Assembly (NCBI RefSeq): GCF_021083305.1
Contig: NZ_JAJFAY010000009.1
Coordinates: 1-64,000, forward strand
Source of the DNA: Haladaptatus sp. DYF46
GTDB taxonomy: Archaea > Halobacteriota > Halobacteria > Halobacteriales > Haladaptataceae
Direction: 5' to 3'
DNA: 64,000 nucleotides
The notes beneath the pieces were generated by a model, which had not been told where the DNA came from, ran no database searches, and worked only from the letters and a program-made list of their open reading frames with translations. Shown here one piece after another: positions 43,429 to 52,817 of this stretch (its first letter is position 1; each line of letters begins with the position of its first letter). The position numbers and the translations under genes were made by a program.

Positions 43429-45528
43429 ATGGTGTACAAAATCGACTACGTCGACGGCGACGTGCTTACCTGGTCGGTGACCGAGACGGGGGTAGAGTGT
43501 AAAGTTGATGAGTCGTATACGCCGACAATTTACGTTTCTGTGCCTGGTGATGGCGATTTTTCGACAGCGCGTGATGCACTTCGTGACCATCCCGCTGTTG
43601 CTCGGGTTGCTACGGTTGATGAACGGGTGAGTTTTCGCCACGACCCCGAGCAAGTACTTCGAGTGGATGTGGTCGACCTCAAGGCAGTGAATTCAGTGGC
43701 ACGAATGGTGAGCAGGTGGGGCTCGCCTGGTGAGTATCGCTGCTACAACGTTGATTTCTCGCGGGAGTTCCGCTACTGTCTCGAAACGGGGATTGACCCC
43801 TTGCCGAACCACGAACTCTCGGAAATGAAGATTACTGTCTCGGAGACGGAACTCGCGAGTAAGAGAGTCACCGAACTCACGATCGACGATGAGACGGTAG
43901 TTGGGAGTGGGGAGGACGTGTTAGCAACGCTATCGGATCGAGTAGAGTCGGTTGACCCCGACGTTCTGTTTCTAAATACCAGCGACCTCATTCCCGTTCT
44001 CTTCCAGCAGGCTGATCGGTTCGACGTCAAGTTCCAGCTGGGACGACGACCTGGGTGGCAGCAGTTGGCGGGCGAATCAACCTACGAAAGCTACGGACAA
44101 GTCGGCCACTCACCGGCACGGTACAACCTCCCTGGTCGAGTGATCATCGACGGTTCGAACACGTTCATGTGGAATCAAACGAATCTCGATGGCTGTCTGT
44201 ATCTCGTCGAACAGTCGGGCAAGCCATTGCAAGAGTTGGCCTGGTCGTCGATTGGGAACATTTTGACCGGGATTCAGATTCAGGAAGCCCGCGAACGGGA
44301 TGTCCTTGTCCCATGGCACTCATGGCGCCATGAGAAATTCAAAACGATGCGTCAACTCCACGACGCCGATCGCGGTGGGTTCACCTTTGCACCGGACGTC
44401 GGACTGCACGAGAACGTGCACGAACTCGACTTCTCGTCGCTGTACCCGAATATCATCGTCACACGGAACGTGAGTCCGGAGAAGATTCGCTGTGAGTGCC
44501 ATGCCGGTCGGGAGGACGTGCCAGGCATCGGGTATTCGATTTGTGACGAGCGTGGGTATCTTCCGGATGTACTTGAGCCGCTGATCGAAGACCGCGATGC
44601 GATCAAAGCCGAGATTCGTGAGACTGAGGACGAAGAGCGTCGCGAGGAGTTGGAAGGCCAATCGAGTGCAATCAAGTGGATTTTGGTCTCCTGTTTCGGC
44701 TATCAGGGCTTCTCAAATGCGAAGTTCGGACGGATTGAGTGCCACGAGGCGATCAACGCGTATGCCAGAGAGATTCTGTTAGAGACGAAAGCAGTGCTCG
44801 AGGAGCATGGGTGGCGCATTGTGCATGGGATCGTCGATAGCGTGTGGGTGACGCCGATCGAAGACGAGGAACAAACGTCGCTGTCGGAGCTTGTCTCGAA
44901 GATTTCTGATCAGGTAGAGATTCGGCTTGAACATGAAGCCCACTATGATTGGATATCGTTCGTGCCGTTGCGCGATTCGGATGCTGGTGCGTTGACGAAG
45001 TACTTCGGGAAGGTGGCTGGTGAAGACGAGTACAAGTATCGGGGCATCGAGTGTCGCCAGCGAAGTACGCCGTCGTATGTCGATGGTGCACAGAAAGCGT
45101 TGATTCGAGCGGTGAATCGGTATCGTGATCCAGAGACGGTTTGTGAGGAACTGCGGTCGTGGGTTGATCGCCTTGAGCGTGGAGCGGTCGATCCGAATGA
45201 GTTGGTGATCACGAATCGGGTTTCGAAGAAGAGGGAGGATTACACGCAGTCGACACGGAGTGTGGCGGCACTGGAGCGAGCGGCTGATTTGGGGTTGGCG
45301 CGTGCGCCTGGACAGAGTGTGTCGTACGTGGTGGTGGATGATTCGAAGCAGTCGCGAGAGCGGGTGCTGTTGGCGAGTGAGGAGTTGGACGAGTATGATG
45401 TTGGGTTTTATCGGGAGTTGTTGGTTCGTGCGGCAGCGAGTGTGTTATCGCCGTTTGGGTGGCGTGAGAACCGAATAGGTCACCAAATTGAACAGTATAC
45501 CGAGTCTAGTTTGCAGTCATTTGGTTGA
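43429..45528 (+). CDS. polB: Short family-B DNA polymerase, motif C altered
   Basis: This 699-residue protein is shorter than replicative PolB (about 780 residues or more). Polymerase motif A is intact (ELDFSSLYPNI, Asp334), and so is motif B (SSAIKWILVSCFGYQGFSNAKFG, Lys416). Motif C reads HGIVDSVW at 466-473: position 468, where YGDTDS carries the first Asp, is Ile, while Asp470 is kept. The N-terminal exonuclease motifs are not convincing. Inactivated PolB paralogues are known in archaea (the PolB2 group), so this may be a structural or low-activity polymerase. It follows a small coiled-coil gene by 4 bases. A partial copy of its C-terminal third lies at 50828-51553. Confidence 0.82.
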   Translation: MVYKIDYVDGDVLTWSVTETGVECKVDESYTPTIYVSVPGDGDFSTARDALRDHPAVARVATVDERVSFRHDPEQVLRVDVVDLKAVNSVARMVSRWGSPGEYRCYNVDFSREFRYCLETGIDPLPNHELSEMKITVSETELASKRVTELTIDDETVVGSGEDVLATLSDRVESVDPDVLFLNTSDLIPVLFQQADRFDVKFQLGRRPGWQQLAGESTYESYGQVGHSPARYNLPGRVIIDGSNTFMWNQTNLDGCLYLVEQSGKPLQELAWSSIGNILTGIQIQEARERDVLVPWHSWRHEKFKTMRQLHDADRGGFTFAPDVGLHENVHELDFSSLYPNIIVTRNVSPEKIRCECHAGREDVPGIGYSICDERGYLPDVLEPLIEDRDAIKAEIRETEDEERREELEGQSSAIKWILVSCFGYQGFSNAKFGRIECHEAINAYAREILLETKAVLEEHGWRIVHGIVDSVWVTPIEDEEQTSLSELVSKISDQVEIRLEHEAHYDWISFVPLRDSDAGALTKYFGKVAGEDEYKYRGIECRQRSTPSYVDGAQKALIRAVNRYRDPETVCEELRSWVDRLERGAVDPNELVITNRVSKKREDYTQSTRSVAALERAADLGLARAPGQSVSYVVVDDSKQSRERVLLASEELDEYDVGFYRELLVRAAASVLSPFGWRENRIGHQIEQYTESSLQSFG

Positions 45529-45626
45529 ACTCCCCATTCACTCAATTAACAATCAAAAAACAATTCTCCCGATTTACCCAAATTGACGTGACTAATCATT
45601 TTAATTTCATTTTTAGTTCATTCAGT

Positions 45627-46334
45627 ATGATCTACCAATCGCGTATGCAACACACACGGAGACACCCATTGATCCGAGCAGCATCACTTGCAACTGTCGG
45701 CGTGGGTTCCACTCTTGTCACCGGGCAAGACGACGATGAATCGATGTGGCAAGTGGTAGAAGTCGATGCCGAAGACGAATACGTTGCATTCTAATACAAA
45801 GGTGATGATGATATCGATATTTCCGGTGCCGTAGTGGCATTCGAATATGGAAACAAGGACTACGACCAACGAAAAACCATTCCGAATGGGACTGAAGTCG
45901 AGGACCATGGTGTGATTTACGTCCATACTGGTGCCGGAAGTGGAGAATTCGATGATACAGCCGGATACAATGAAATTAGCTTTGATTACGACAATGAGGT
46001 GGTTGCTAACGACGGTTCGGACGTTATTGCGCTACTGTCGCCCGATGAATCCGGAGTGTTGTGTCGATTCGATGAAAACAGAGCTACCTCAACGACAACG
46101 AGCGAAGACACTACCACTTCAGAAGAGACCACGACCACGAGCGAAGAAACGACAACAACCGAGAGCACAGACACTACAACCACTGACGAAAACTCGGAAT
46201 CCGATGACACAGGATCCGACGATCCGGGTGGGTCGGATGATGCAGACGAATCGGATGGTTCGGGTTCATCTGATGACTCTAGTGAATCCAACACTGACGA
46301 TAACTCAACTGACTCGTCAGACGACGGTTGCTAA
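45627..46334 (+). pseudogene. Lamin-tail-domain secreted protein interrupted by a stop
   Basis: The frame opens at the ATG 45627 and runs through a probable signal (RHPLIRAASLATVGVGSTLVTG) into VVEVDAEDEYVAF, and meets TAA at 45792-45794. It then continues in the same frame as YKGDDDIDISGAVVAFEYGNKDYDQRKTIPNGTEVEDHGVIYVHTGAGSG...ANDGSDVIALLSPDESGVL. This is a lamin tail domain in the usual order. The tail (from about 46085) is low-complexity Ser/Thr/Asp/Glu, as in haloarchaeal surface proteins. A single substitution could explain the stop. If GTG or ATG restarts are used, an unexported fragment would result. Confidence 0.75.
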
Positions 46335-46625
46335 CTCCGACTCTGCAATTTCAGTGTAATCGAATAGCAGTTTCGACAGTACGATTTTCTCCCGTCTCCG
46401 AACACAGTTGCGGTAGCCGGTACTTGCTCTCTCTCTCGCTGGTTTAGAAGCAAAACTTCCAGCCTTGTCAAGACGGATTCAGTGCTAGGTCTCAACGTTC
46501 GTGTAGTCAGCACGCTCTGAGACTCGTTCTCAAAGAAGCGTACTCGGCATGGGAATAACTGCGCCCGTATGGGCTACTGTCACCGCAGGTGATTCTGATA
46601 GCTTTTCAAAGGGATTGCGGTAGGA
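46335..46625. other. Convergent intergenic region, about 290 bases
   Basis: Space between two convergent genes. I see no ORF worth reporting; terminators are expected, but no strong hairpin is obvious. Confidence 0.25.
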
Positions 46626-47660
46626 CTAGTGGGAGGTGGTGACTCCATCGCCTGGGCCGTCTGGTGACAGATGATCGAATTCCTTCGTCGGAATGGTGCC
46701 GTCAGTCCAGGCCATCCGGTCTTCAGTTTTGACATCGAGCCCTTCGTACGCACCGAATCGATCGGATTCCGATTCGATGTAGTCCGTCAGTTCGCCGCTC
46801 TTCGCCGTCTCGGTGTCGGGGTAGGTGTTTGCCCATGTGAGGTGGGTTGTCTCAGTCCCGAATCGCCACGATTTGAGCTGACCTGTGATGATGTCCTTTC
46901 GGAAGCCACGCGACGTCGACCCGTTCATCGCCTCCGGGTAACACCAGAGCGCATGGGGGTCGTCAACGACTCCGAGCATCGCCGCCACATACTCGTTGCC
47001 GTCGACGTACTGGCTCGTCTCCGCCACCCGCGTGTCGATGATAGCTTTCGTGTCCTTGACTGCGTTGCCCTCACCCATCGGAGACACGGACATCAAGGCA
47101 TCCTCCGAGACCGCATAGACGTGCTCCGTGCCGTAGAGGTCGAACCCCTTGTAGCGTTCCGGCTCCGGCCAGGTAGTCCGCGTTGCTGTCGTGGATGTCT
47201 GTGTCGACGCTGTTGTGGACGACTGCCTGTCATTGGTGAGCTTCTCGCCGACTGCCTCCGGATCGAACGATCCAAGGGCCAACTCCATGGCAAAGTCGAT
47301 CTCGACTGTGGCATCGATGGCAGTCACATCGATGTACTCGCTGGGAACAGGAAGTCGTATCTGGTTTTTGAGTCGGGAGTAGGCGTTCTCGTGGATGGAA
47401 TCTTGGTGAGCACGGATTTCTGCGATATTAAAATACTGGAACCCGTAGCCATCTTGCAGCGCGGTCGTCGTTGGATCCGGCAGCCACTGTGTGAAATCCG
47501 GTGGTGAGGTGTCATCCGATTGATTCGATGTGGTTGATTCAGTTGGACTACTATTGCCACCGGTCGATGAGTCGCTGAGGCACCCAGCTATCGACGCGAG
47601 CATCCCGCTGCTGAGTGTGAGACCTGTCGTCTTGAGAAACGTTCGTCGTGAGGAGGACAT
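46626..47660 (-). CDS. Tat-exported lipoprotein, unknown function
   Basis: This 344-residue protein starts with a Tat signal and lipobox (MSSSRRTFLKTTGLTLSSGMLASIAGC), then a Ser/Thr-rich linker. The body of about 290 residues includes DFTQWLPDPTTTALQDGYGFQYFNIAEIRAHQDSIHENAYSRLKNQIRLP and a second half with repeated alpha/beta sequence (YGTEHVYAVSEDALMSV; DGNEYVAAMLGVVDD). It would be anchored on the outer face of the membrane. I recall similar haloarchaeal proteins without known role. The ATG at 47660 gives a proper signal; upstream Mets do not. Confidence 0.75.
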   Translation of the reverse strand: MSSSRRTFLKTTGLTLSSGMLASIAGCLSDSSTGGNSSPTESTTSNQSDDTSPPDFTQWLPDPTTTALQDGYGFQYFNIAEIRAHQDSIHENAYSRLKNQIRLPVPSEYIDVTAIDATVEIDFAMELALGSFDPEAVGEKLTNDRQSSTTASTQTSTTATRTTWPEPERYKGFDLYGTEHVYAVSEDALMSVSPMGEGNAVKDTKAIIDTRVAETSQYVDGNEYVAAMLGVVDDPHALWCYPEAMNGSTSRGFRKDIITGQLKSWRFGTETTHLTWANTYPDTETAKSGELTDYIESESDRFGAYEGLDVKTEDRMAWTDGTIPTKEFDHLSPDGPGDGVTTSH

Positions 47661-48214
47661 TGACGTATATCTATAGGACTGATGGCATAAGTTTTCTCCC
47701 ACCTTTATTATAATAAACATTTGTGAGGTAAGATCGGGTGAAATCCCCACCGCGTTCAGACCGAGTGAGGCACATCACTTCAAGATGTTCTCAGTTCTGT
47801 CGTCTTGGACTGTCACTGGTGAAGATAGTCAATTATACCGTTGGAATGGAGAGGAATCGCGACAGCAACCTCTTCCTTTCGCAGAAAAAGACGCACTCCA
47901 CTGTACCCAACATACTAGTACCATACATGTCACCGGCAAAGCGGTGTAAATCGCGTGTGGTGGCTTGATTCGAGAGAGGTTCTGCGAACCACGTGATTAC
48001 AACGCAATATTCAGCGCCCTCCGTTTCCTCCCGTGTTGGCTTCGTGTGCTCGCATCCACCCGCCAAATTGAGGATGGACCTACTTTTGCTTAGGAGAGCG
48101 GAATTTACCAAAGTCGTTTTGTTGCGGATTGTACTTCCTGTTGGAACACGAGCCAAAAAGTGTACGATACCATACTGGGAACTAGAAAACTAGTAGAACG
48201 CTGGGGTAGTTTAC
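47661..48214. other. Intergenic region, about 550 bases
   Basis: A minus-strand frame at 47833-48156 is open but has poor composition and no recognisable domain, so I leave it out. AT-rich bases at 47695-47725 fit a promoter for the lipoprotein gene. Confidence 0.3.
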
Positions 48215-48388
48215 ATGGCTGGACGAATCAAACGCATTGCACGGGGGATCGACAGCATCACCAAAGCGGTCTGGGATGATTCTGGGATATTCATGAAACT
48301 CATTGTATTAGTGATTCTGATAGTGACGGCTGCTGCACTCCCTGTTATCCCGATTGCAATCATTGCCCGCTACATCGCGAACCGGTAA
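48215..48388 (+). CDS. Small single-pass membrane protein (57 residues)
   Basis: The frame reads MAGRIKRIARGIDSITK, a short acidic stretch (AVWDDSGIF), a long hydrophobic helix (MKLIVLVILIVTAAALPVIPIAIIARY) and a basic end (IANR). A positive N-terminus followed by one helix is typical of small regulatory or structural membrane proteins. It ends 22 bases before the convergent GT4 gene. I do not recognise it, but the frame and topology look real. Confidence 0.45.
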   Translation: MAGRIKRIARGIDSITKAVWDDSGIFMKLIVLVILIVTAAALPVIPIAIIARYIANR

Positions 48389-48409
48389 CAAACTGAAGTC
48401 TGGGTAGTT

Positions 48410-49387
48410 TTATCGCGGAGGAGGAGTCTGATAGATATTTGACGAGCTGACATGAGATGTTGAGAGTACGGTTTCGTAGACCTGCTGGAGACGGTCGCCC
48501 ATTTGCGAACGGCTCACAGCGTGAGCAGCGTGTCGTCCGTTCGATTCTCGAGGGTTGGCCAACACATTGACGAGCCCATTCACAAGCTCAGTATCCGTCG
48601 CACCGACGTATGAGGGTGATACGCCGGTTATACGGTCACGTATGTCGCCAACATCTACCGCGACAATCGGCAAATTGCAGGCAAGGGCTTCTTTCACTGA
48701 ATTTGGCGAGCCCTCCCAGTGTGAGGTGACGAGGAGGACATCCGCTGCATTCATATACAACGGCATCCGGGTGTGAGGTTCTCCAGAAACTGTGTGGAGG
48801 GTAATCGGTTGGTTGAGACGGTCACGTGCAGCATCCACGACTCGCTTGGCACGTGGATAATTTTTCACTGTATGCGAGGGTGAGTAGGGAAAAAAGACGT
48901 GCAAATGGGTTGGATCCCAGCCAACTGCTGCTTGAGCATCGGGTTGTGGTATCGGCCGAAATTGCTCGGTATCAACGCCATGCGGAACAACATAGCAATC
49001 CTGGTCGAGTTCGTCTGCCATTGCGGTGGACATAACGATGACTGCATCACACCAGCGTGCACAGAGCTTACTGAGCCAGCCATAGGGACCGAATAAATCC
49101 GATCCCCACAGCGAGAGCACGACTGGGAGTTGTGATTGGACGAGTGCGAACGGGGCTGTCAACCCATAGTTGGCATGGAGGAGGTCGTATGATCCAGATG
49201 ACTCCCTGCGGACCCGAGGCAAATACCGGAGGTAATTGATTACTGAGCGACTCCCTCCTGTGTTTTCATGCCTATGGCTACCTGGTGGCGTGAGCGTTGT
49301 GCATTGGATCCCATTTGCCTCAAGGGCGCGAATCTGATGGCTATAGAAGCTGTCGTTCGCACCAGTCACTAACTGCAAAACCTTCAT
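48410..49387 (-). CDS. GT4-family glycosyltransferase
   Basis: This 325-residue GT-B enzyme moves a sugar from a nucleotide-sugar donor. The N-terminal domain starts MKVLQLVTGANDSFYSHQIRALEANG with HANYGLTAPFALVQSQLPVVLSLWGSDLFG. The C-terminal domain has VVPHGVDTEQFRP, the donor-site SHWEGSPNSVKEALACNLPIVAVDVGDIRDRI (E-x7-E type, here Glu near 233 and near 241). No membrane helix is present. The product is probably a surface polysaccharide or glycolipid. It is the only full glycosyltransferase in the window. Confidence 0.88.
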   Translation of the reverse strand: MKVLQLVTGANDSFYSHQIRALEANGIQCTTLTPPGSHRHENTGGSRSVINYLRYLPRVRRESSGSYDLLHANYGLTAPFALVQSQLPVVLSLWGSDLFGPYGWLSKLCARWCDAVIVMSTAMADELDQDCYVVPHGVDTEQFRPIPQPDAQAAVGWDPTHLHVFFPYSPSHTVKNYPRAKRVVDAARDRLNQPITLHTVSGEPHTRMPLYMNAADVLLVTSHWEGSPNSVKEALACNLPIVAVDVGDIRDRITGVSPSYVGATDTELVNGLVNVLANPRESNGRHAAHAVSRSQMGDRLQQVYETVLSTSHVSSSNIYQTPPPR

Positions 49388-49888
49388 TTGCAGACAGTGT
49401 CCTTTTCCTCGCGGATGTGATCAACGAGTGACTCAGCCATAGTCGCCACACTTCGCCTATGTGTTTTGTTCTATCTTCCTTAGCACTGCTAGCGTGAGTA
49501 TACTCCCTCCGAGTCCCGTAGTACCTCTCCTCACACCGTTCAGGTATGTCTGCAAAATCGAGAGCTGCCTGTCGCTTTCCTATTGTCTCTTGAATTCTCT
49601 GAATAACTAGAGTAAGAGTTGGCGCAACTGAGTACTGCGAGTCTACTGACCTCGTTCAAGACTCTTCAACGCTCACACCCGAGACACATTCGGTTACTGT
49701 CGCAAATCTCATGATGATCGTTTATGCCAGGCATACTGTGGCCGTTAGGCTGTCGTAAATCGAAGATTGAGCGGGCATCAGGAGAGTATCTTGAATCCGG
49801 GTTGCAGCCATTCAGGTGAGTAAGATCTTTTGACTACGATCGCTAAAACGCCTCAAAATATATACTCAGTACGGTTAAAGAAGGTACG
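49388..49888. other. Intergenic region, about 500 bases
   Basis: No ORF with convincing composition, no repeat and no RNA-like structure were recognised. Confidence 0.3.
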
Positions 49889-50125
49889 CTAATCGCCGGC
49901 TTCAGATTCGCCACTCTCACTGAAATGCTCCGTGACTTGTGCCAAATTATCAAGGACACGGTCGAGCTGGTGCAGAAGATCCGCAATGGTATCAAGCCAC
50001 CCCTGCAAACTCATCGGCTGTTCTGTCTGAAGAGATGCCGGAGCACTGGGTACCCCGACAGCAGGTGTGACTGCCGTACTGATGACGCAGAGCATGAGGA
50101 GTGCGGTAAGAATCGTTCGGAACAT
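49889..50125 (-). CDS. Small secreted protein
   Basis: This 78-residue protein has a Sec-type signal peptide (MFRTILTALLMLCVISTAVTPAVG, cleavage near VGVPSA). A mature part of about 50 residues is helical and acidic (LQGWLDTIADLLHQLDRVLDNLAQVTEHFSE), with heptad-like leucines. It stands alone. Similar short secreted helical proteins exist in haloarchaea without a known role. Confidence 0.6.
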   Translation of the reverse strand: MFRTILTALLMLCVISTAVTPAVGVPSAPASLQTEQPMSLQGWLDTIADLLHQLDRVLDNLAQVTEHFSESGESEAGD

Positions 50126-50827
50126 GAGTACTCTACAGGTGGATCATTCTGAGAGGAGCTTGTTAATCTTCAGGCCAATTGTTAGACTAATATCATTGAG
50201 GATGTGAACCTGCTACTCAATTAGCTCTGCACTTTGGTGAAGTGAGTTCCTCACGGTAGATAGTACTGTTCGAAAGTCCACTCGGATGGAGACGTGTTTG
50301 AGTATGAGTCTTTGGAGCCGTGATCTATACTCTGAAACTGACTATTCTGTGATTTCCAGTGATCTTTGAGTTTCCGTGAATACCCACTCATCACACCTGC
50401 TAGTTCGTTCTTCGTACCTACCCCTTTCTTTGGATGATTTTCGAGGTACGAAAGGCGAGATCACAGCCTTAAAATTGCATATACCAACGGAGGGCTGATC
50501 TCTGCGTGTAAAATCGTGTTTGCAACTGATTTCGGCCCCTGGAATAGATAAATACACCGAATCCAGCCCTCTTTCTGCCAAAGACGGCATTTGATGCCAA
50601 TTGGCTGTTTCATGTTGCCAATGCTATCTGAAACCGGTCATCAATCGTGCATGAAAATGAACGGGGAAAAATGGCTCACACTGCTCTATTCTCCAGTGAG
50701 TGCCCCTCAATCGTATTTGCAAATCAGTCGCTTCGAACAGTACGAATCAGCAATCTCTGAGTAGGTACTCACTGTGATAGGACGGGGAGATCATCTTCTT
50801 ACAACAGGCTATCACCTGCTAAGATTT
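50126..50827. other. Intergenic region, about 700 bases
   Basis: No gene is supported. The right edge, near 50825, is the junction where similarity to the polB gene begins abruptly. Confidence 0.35.
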
Positions 50828-51553
50828 CGGGAGAATAGATGGCTCATTGTGCATAGCATCGTAGATGGCGTGTGGGTGACACCAATTGAGGAAGAGGAAC
50901 AGACGTCGCCGTCTGCGCTTGTCTCGGAGATCTCTACGCAGGTGGCGATTCGACTTGAGCATGAAGCCCACTATGATTGGATAGCGTTCGTGCCATTGCG
51001 TGATTCGGATGCGGGTGCATTGACGAAGTACTTCGGGAAGGTCGCTGGTGAAGACGAGTACAAGTACCGGGGAATCGAGTGCCGTCAGCGAAGTACGCCG
51101 TCGTATATTGACGAAGCGCAGAAAGCGTTGATTCGAGCGGTGGATGCATATCGTGATTCGGAGGCCGTTTGTGAGGAGCTGCGGTCGTGGGTCGATCGTC
51201 TTGAGCGTGGGGCGGTCGATCCGTGTGAGTTGGTGATCACGAATCGTGTTTCGAAAAAACGGGAGGACTACACACAATCAACGCGGAGTGTGGCGGCACT
51301 AGAGCGGGCGGCTGATCTGGGGTTGGTGCGTGCCCCTGGGCAGAGTGTGTCGTATGTGGTTGTTGATGACTCAAAGCAGTCGCGAGAACGAGTGCAGTTG
51401 GCGAGTGAGGAGTTAGACGAGTATGATGTCGAGTTTTATCGGGAGTTGTTGGTTCGTGCTGCAGCGAGTGTGGTGTCACCGCTTGGCTGGCGTGAATCGG
51501 ATATTGAGCAGGAATTGGGGCAGTATACCGAGTCCAGTTTACTCTCTTTTTAA
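50828..51553 (+). pseudogene. Duplicated C-terminal third of the short PolB
   Basis: From about 50828 the frame reads NRWLIVHSIVDGVWVTPIEEEEQTSPSALVSEI and matches residues about 459-699 of the PolB at 43429-45528. I count about 29 differences over some 236 residues; the DNA is also close. The polymerase motifs A and B are missing, and even the motif-C context has changed (VHSIVDGVW). An upstream start at 50774 would add unrelated residues. I infer a partial duplication, or the survivor of a second polB gene. Most changes are conservative, so it may have been under selection until recently. Confidence 0.8.
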
Positions 51554-51601
51554 TGAATAACAGAACGCAAGCACCTCCAGAGCGCTTCAACCGCTCTTGA
51601 T

Positions 51602-52114
51602 TCAGAAGGGCGGTGTGTATCCCTGACTGAGTGCCCAGAACCCGGCAGCTTGGAACCAGAGAATCGCACCTGCGAACGAGATCTTTGTTGTCCAGCTAAA
51701 TGTCTTGGGGGTTGTAGTGTTCTTCAGCCGTGGTGAGATCACCATTGGATAGAGCCACAGGAAGAGGAGATAGAGGCCTACTCCGATTGGAAGCGCAAAT
51801 AAGAGGAATCGATCTTCGGTGGGTGTGTCTTCAATTCCGGGCATTGGTTGCGGAGTGGAGAAGAGTTGGTCCCCGGCGACAAGAATTCCAAGCAACAGCA
51901 CCAGCTCACCGATTGCTGCGAGCAGAACGACGAACACGTAGTTGAGCACCCAATTATTGGTGACTCCGAGGGTTTGGAAGAGGGTGCGTCCTTGTCGCAG
52001 AGCAAGAAACGGGGATCCCGCAGCAACCATGACTAATCCGAACGCTACAATATTGAGGGCTACTCCACCGGCACTGACAATATTATCCAGAAATGCTACT
52101 GCAGTACTGCCCAT
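51602..52114 (-). CDS. Four-helix membrane protein, unknown function
   Basis: This 170-residue protein has hydrophobic segments at about 15-35, 52-82, 103-123 and 143-163. A Pro-rich outside loop lies between (FSTPQPMPGIEDTPTEDRF). No recognised motif. It ends 48 bases from the PolB fragment and reads toward it. Confidence 0.55.
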   Translation of the reverse strand: MGSTAVAFLDNIVSAGGVALNIVAFGLVMVAAGSPFLALRQGRTLFQTLGVTNNWVLNYVFVVLLAAIGELVLLLGILVAGDQLFSTPQPMPGIEDTPTEDRFLLFALPIGVGLYLLFLWLYPMVISPRLKNTTTPKTFSWTTKISFAGAILWFQAAGFWALSQGYTPPF

Positions 52115-52204
52115 CTTAATATTGGGCTTGTGATTTCATAATAAAAAACTTTGCACCAGTCACGATGGAAACTATGATTTGTCGCTCTTTCGTTGCGTTC
52201 ATCT

Positions 52205-52393
52205 ATGCCGCTTGATTCGATTGACAGCGCACGGTGCCCCGAGTGTGATCAGACGATAACAACTGATGACGATGTAGGGTTTCTTCAGACGAGTGAAAGT
52301 AAGCGAGGATCTTCGGGACTGGTTGTTTGTCCTCATTGCGAACGGGTACTGGGTGGCGTTGCGACGGCTTCATACGATAGCATACTCTTCTAA
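52205..52393 (+). CDS. Zinc-ribbon protein
   Basis: This 62-residue protein has two CxxC knuckles, CPECDQTI (about residues 11-14) and CPHCERVLG (about 42-45), which should bind one zinc ion. Haloarchaeal genomes hold many such small proteins (micro-proteins) of mostly unknown role. The ATG at 52205 is preferred over 52193. It converges, with a 4-base overlap, on the fragment at 52390-52805. Confidence 0.7.
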   Translation: MPLDSIDSARCPECDQTITTDDDVGFLQTSESKRGSSGLVVCPHCERVLGGVATASYDSILF

Positions 52394-52805
52394 AACGAGT
52401 TCTCGAATGTGTATCTCTCAGAGAACGTGGGTAGTTCCTCGGTATGATCGATGTGATAGTCACCAGTGCCCATTGCATCGTCCACACACAGCGTCCGTGA
52501 CTCTTTGTAGGTCACGCCGGGGACTCGTTCGGCCATTTCTTCCATCACCCGATAGCCATCGTTCTTGTATGCACAGCCGTAGTGAGTCGCAACTTCCCGA
52601 TAACCCAGTCGAGCAACCATCACGTCGTTCGTCTTGGCAACGTTCTTCGCGTGCTCAAGCACATCGAGATACTTGTCTTCGACCTGCTGACTCTCGGCAC
52701 GTTTCTCGCGGAAGGTGATGAGTTCGGTGTTCTGTTCCGAGCGCTGGACTGTCTCGAAGAGCTGTCGGCCTGCATTGGCTTCTCTTGTGGCGAGAATGCT
52801 GACTA
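52390..52805 (-). pseudogene. C-terminal fragment of an unidentified protein
   Basis: A continuous minus-strand frame of about 137 codons reads VSILATREANAGRQLFETVQRSEQNTELITFREKRAESQQVEDKYLDVLEHAKNVAKTNDVMVARLGYREVATHYGCAYKNDGYRVMEEMAERVPGVTYKESRTL and on to ENSF. It has no start codon before 52662 and begins abruptly 13 bases from the end of the flippase gene. The coding character is strong. I do not recognise the family. It looks like the tail of a gene cut at a rearrangement junction near 52806. Confidence 0.55.
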
Positions 52806-52817
52806 AAGAGAGAGATG

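Noticed and set aside
47833..48156. Minus-strand frame of 107 codons upstream of the lipoprotein gene
   Set aside because: No recognisable domain and no supporting context; probably a chance ORF in a spacer.
50342..50590. Minus-strand frame of 82 codons
   Set aside because: Lies in a gene-free stretch next to the duplicated polB fragment, with no signal, domain or partner.
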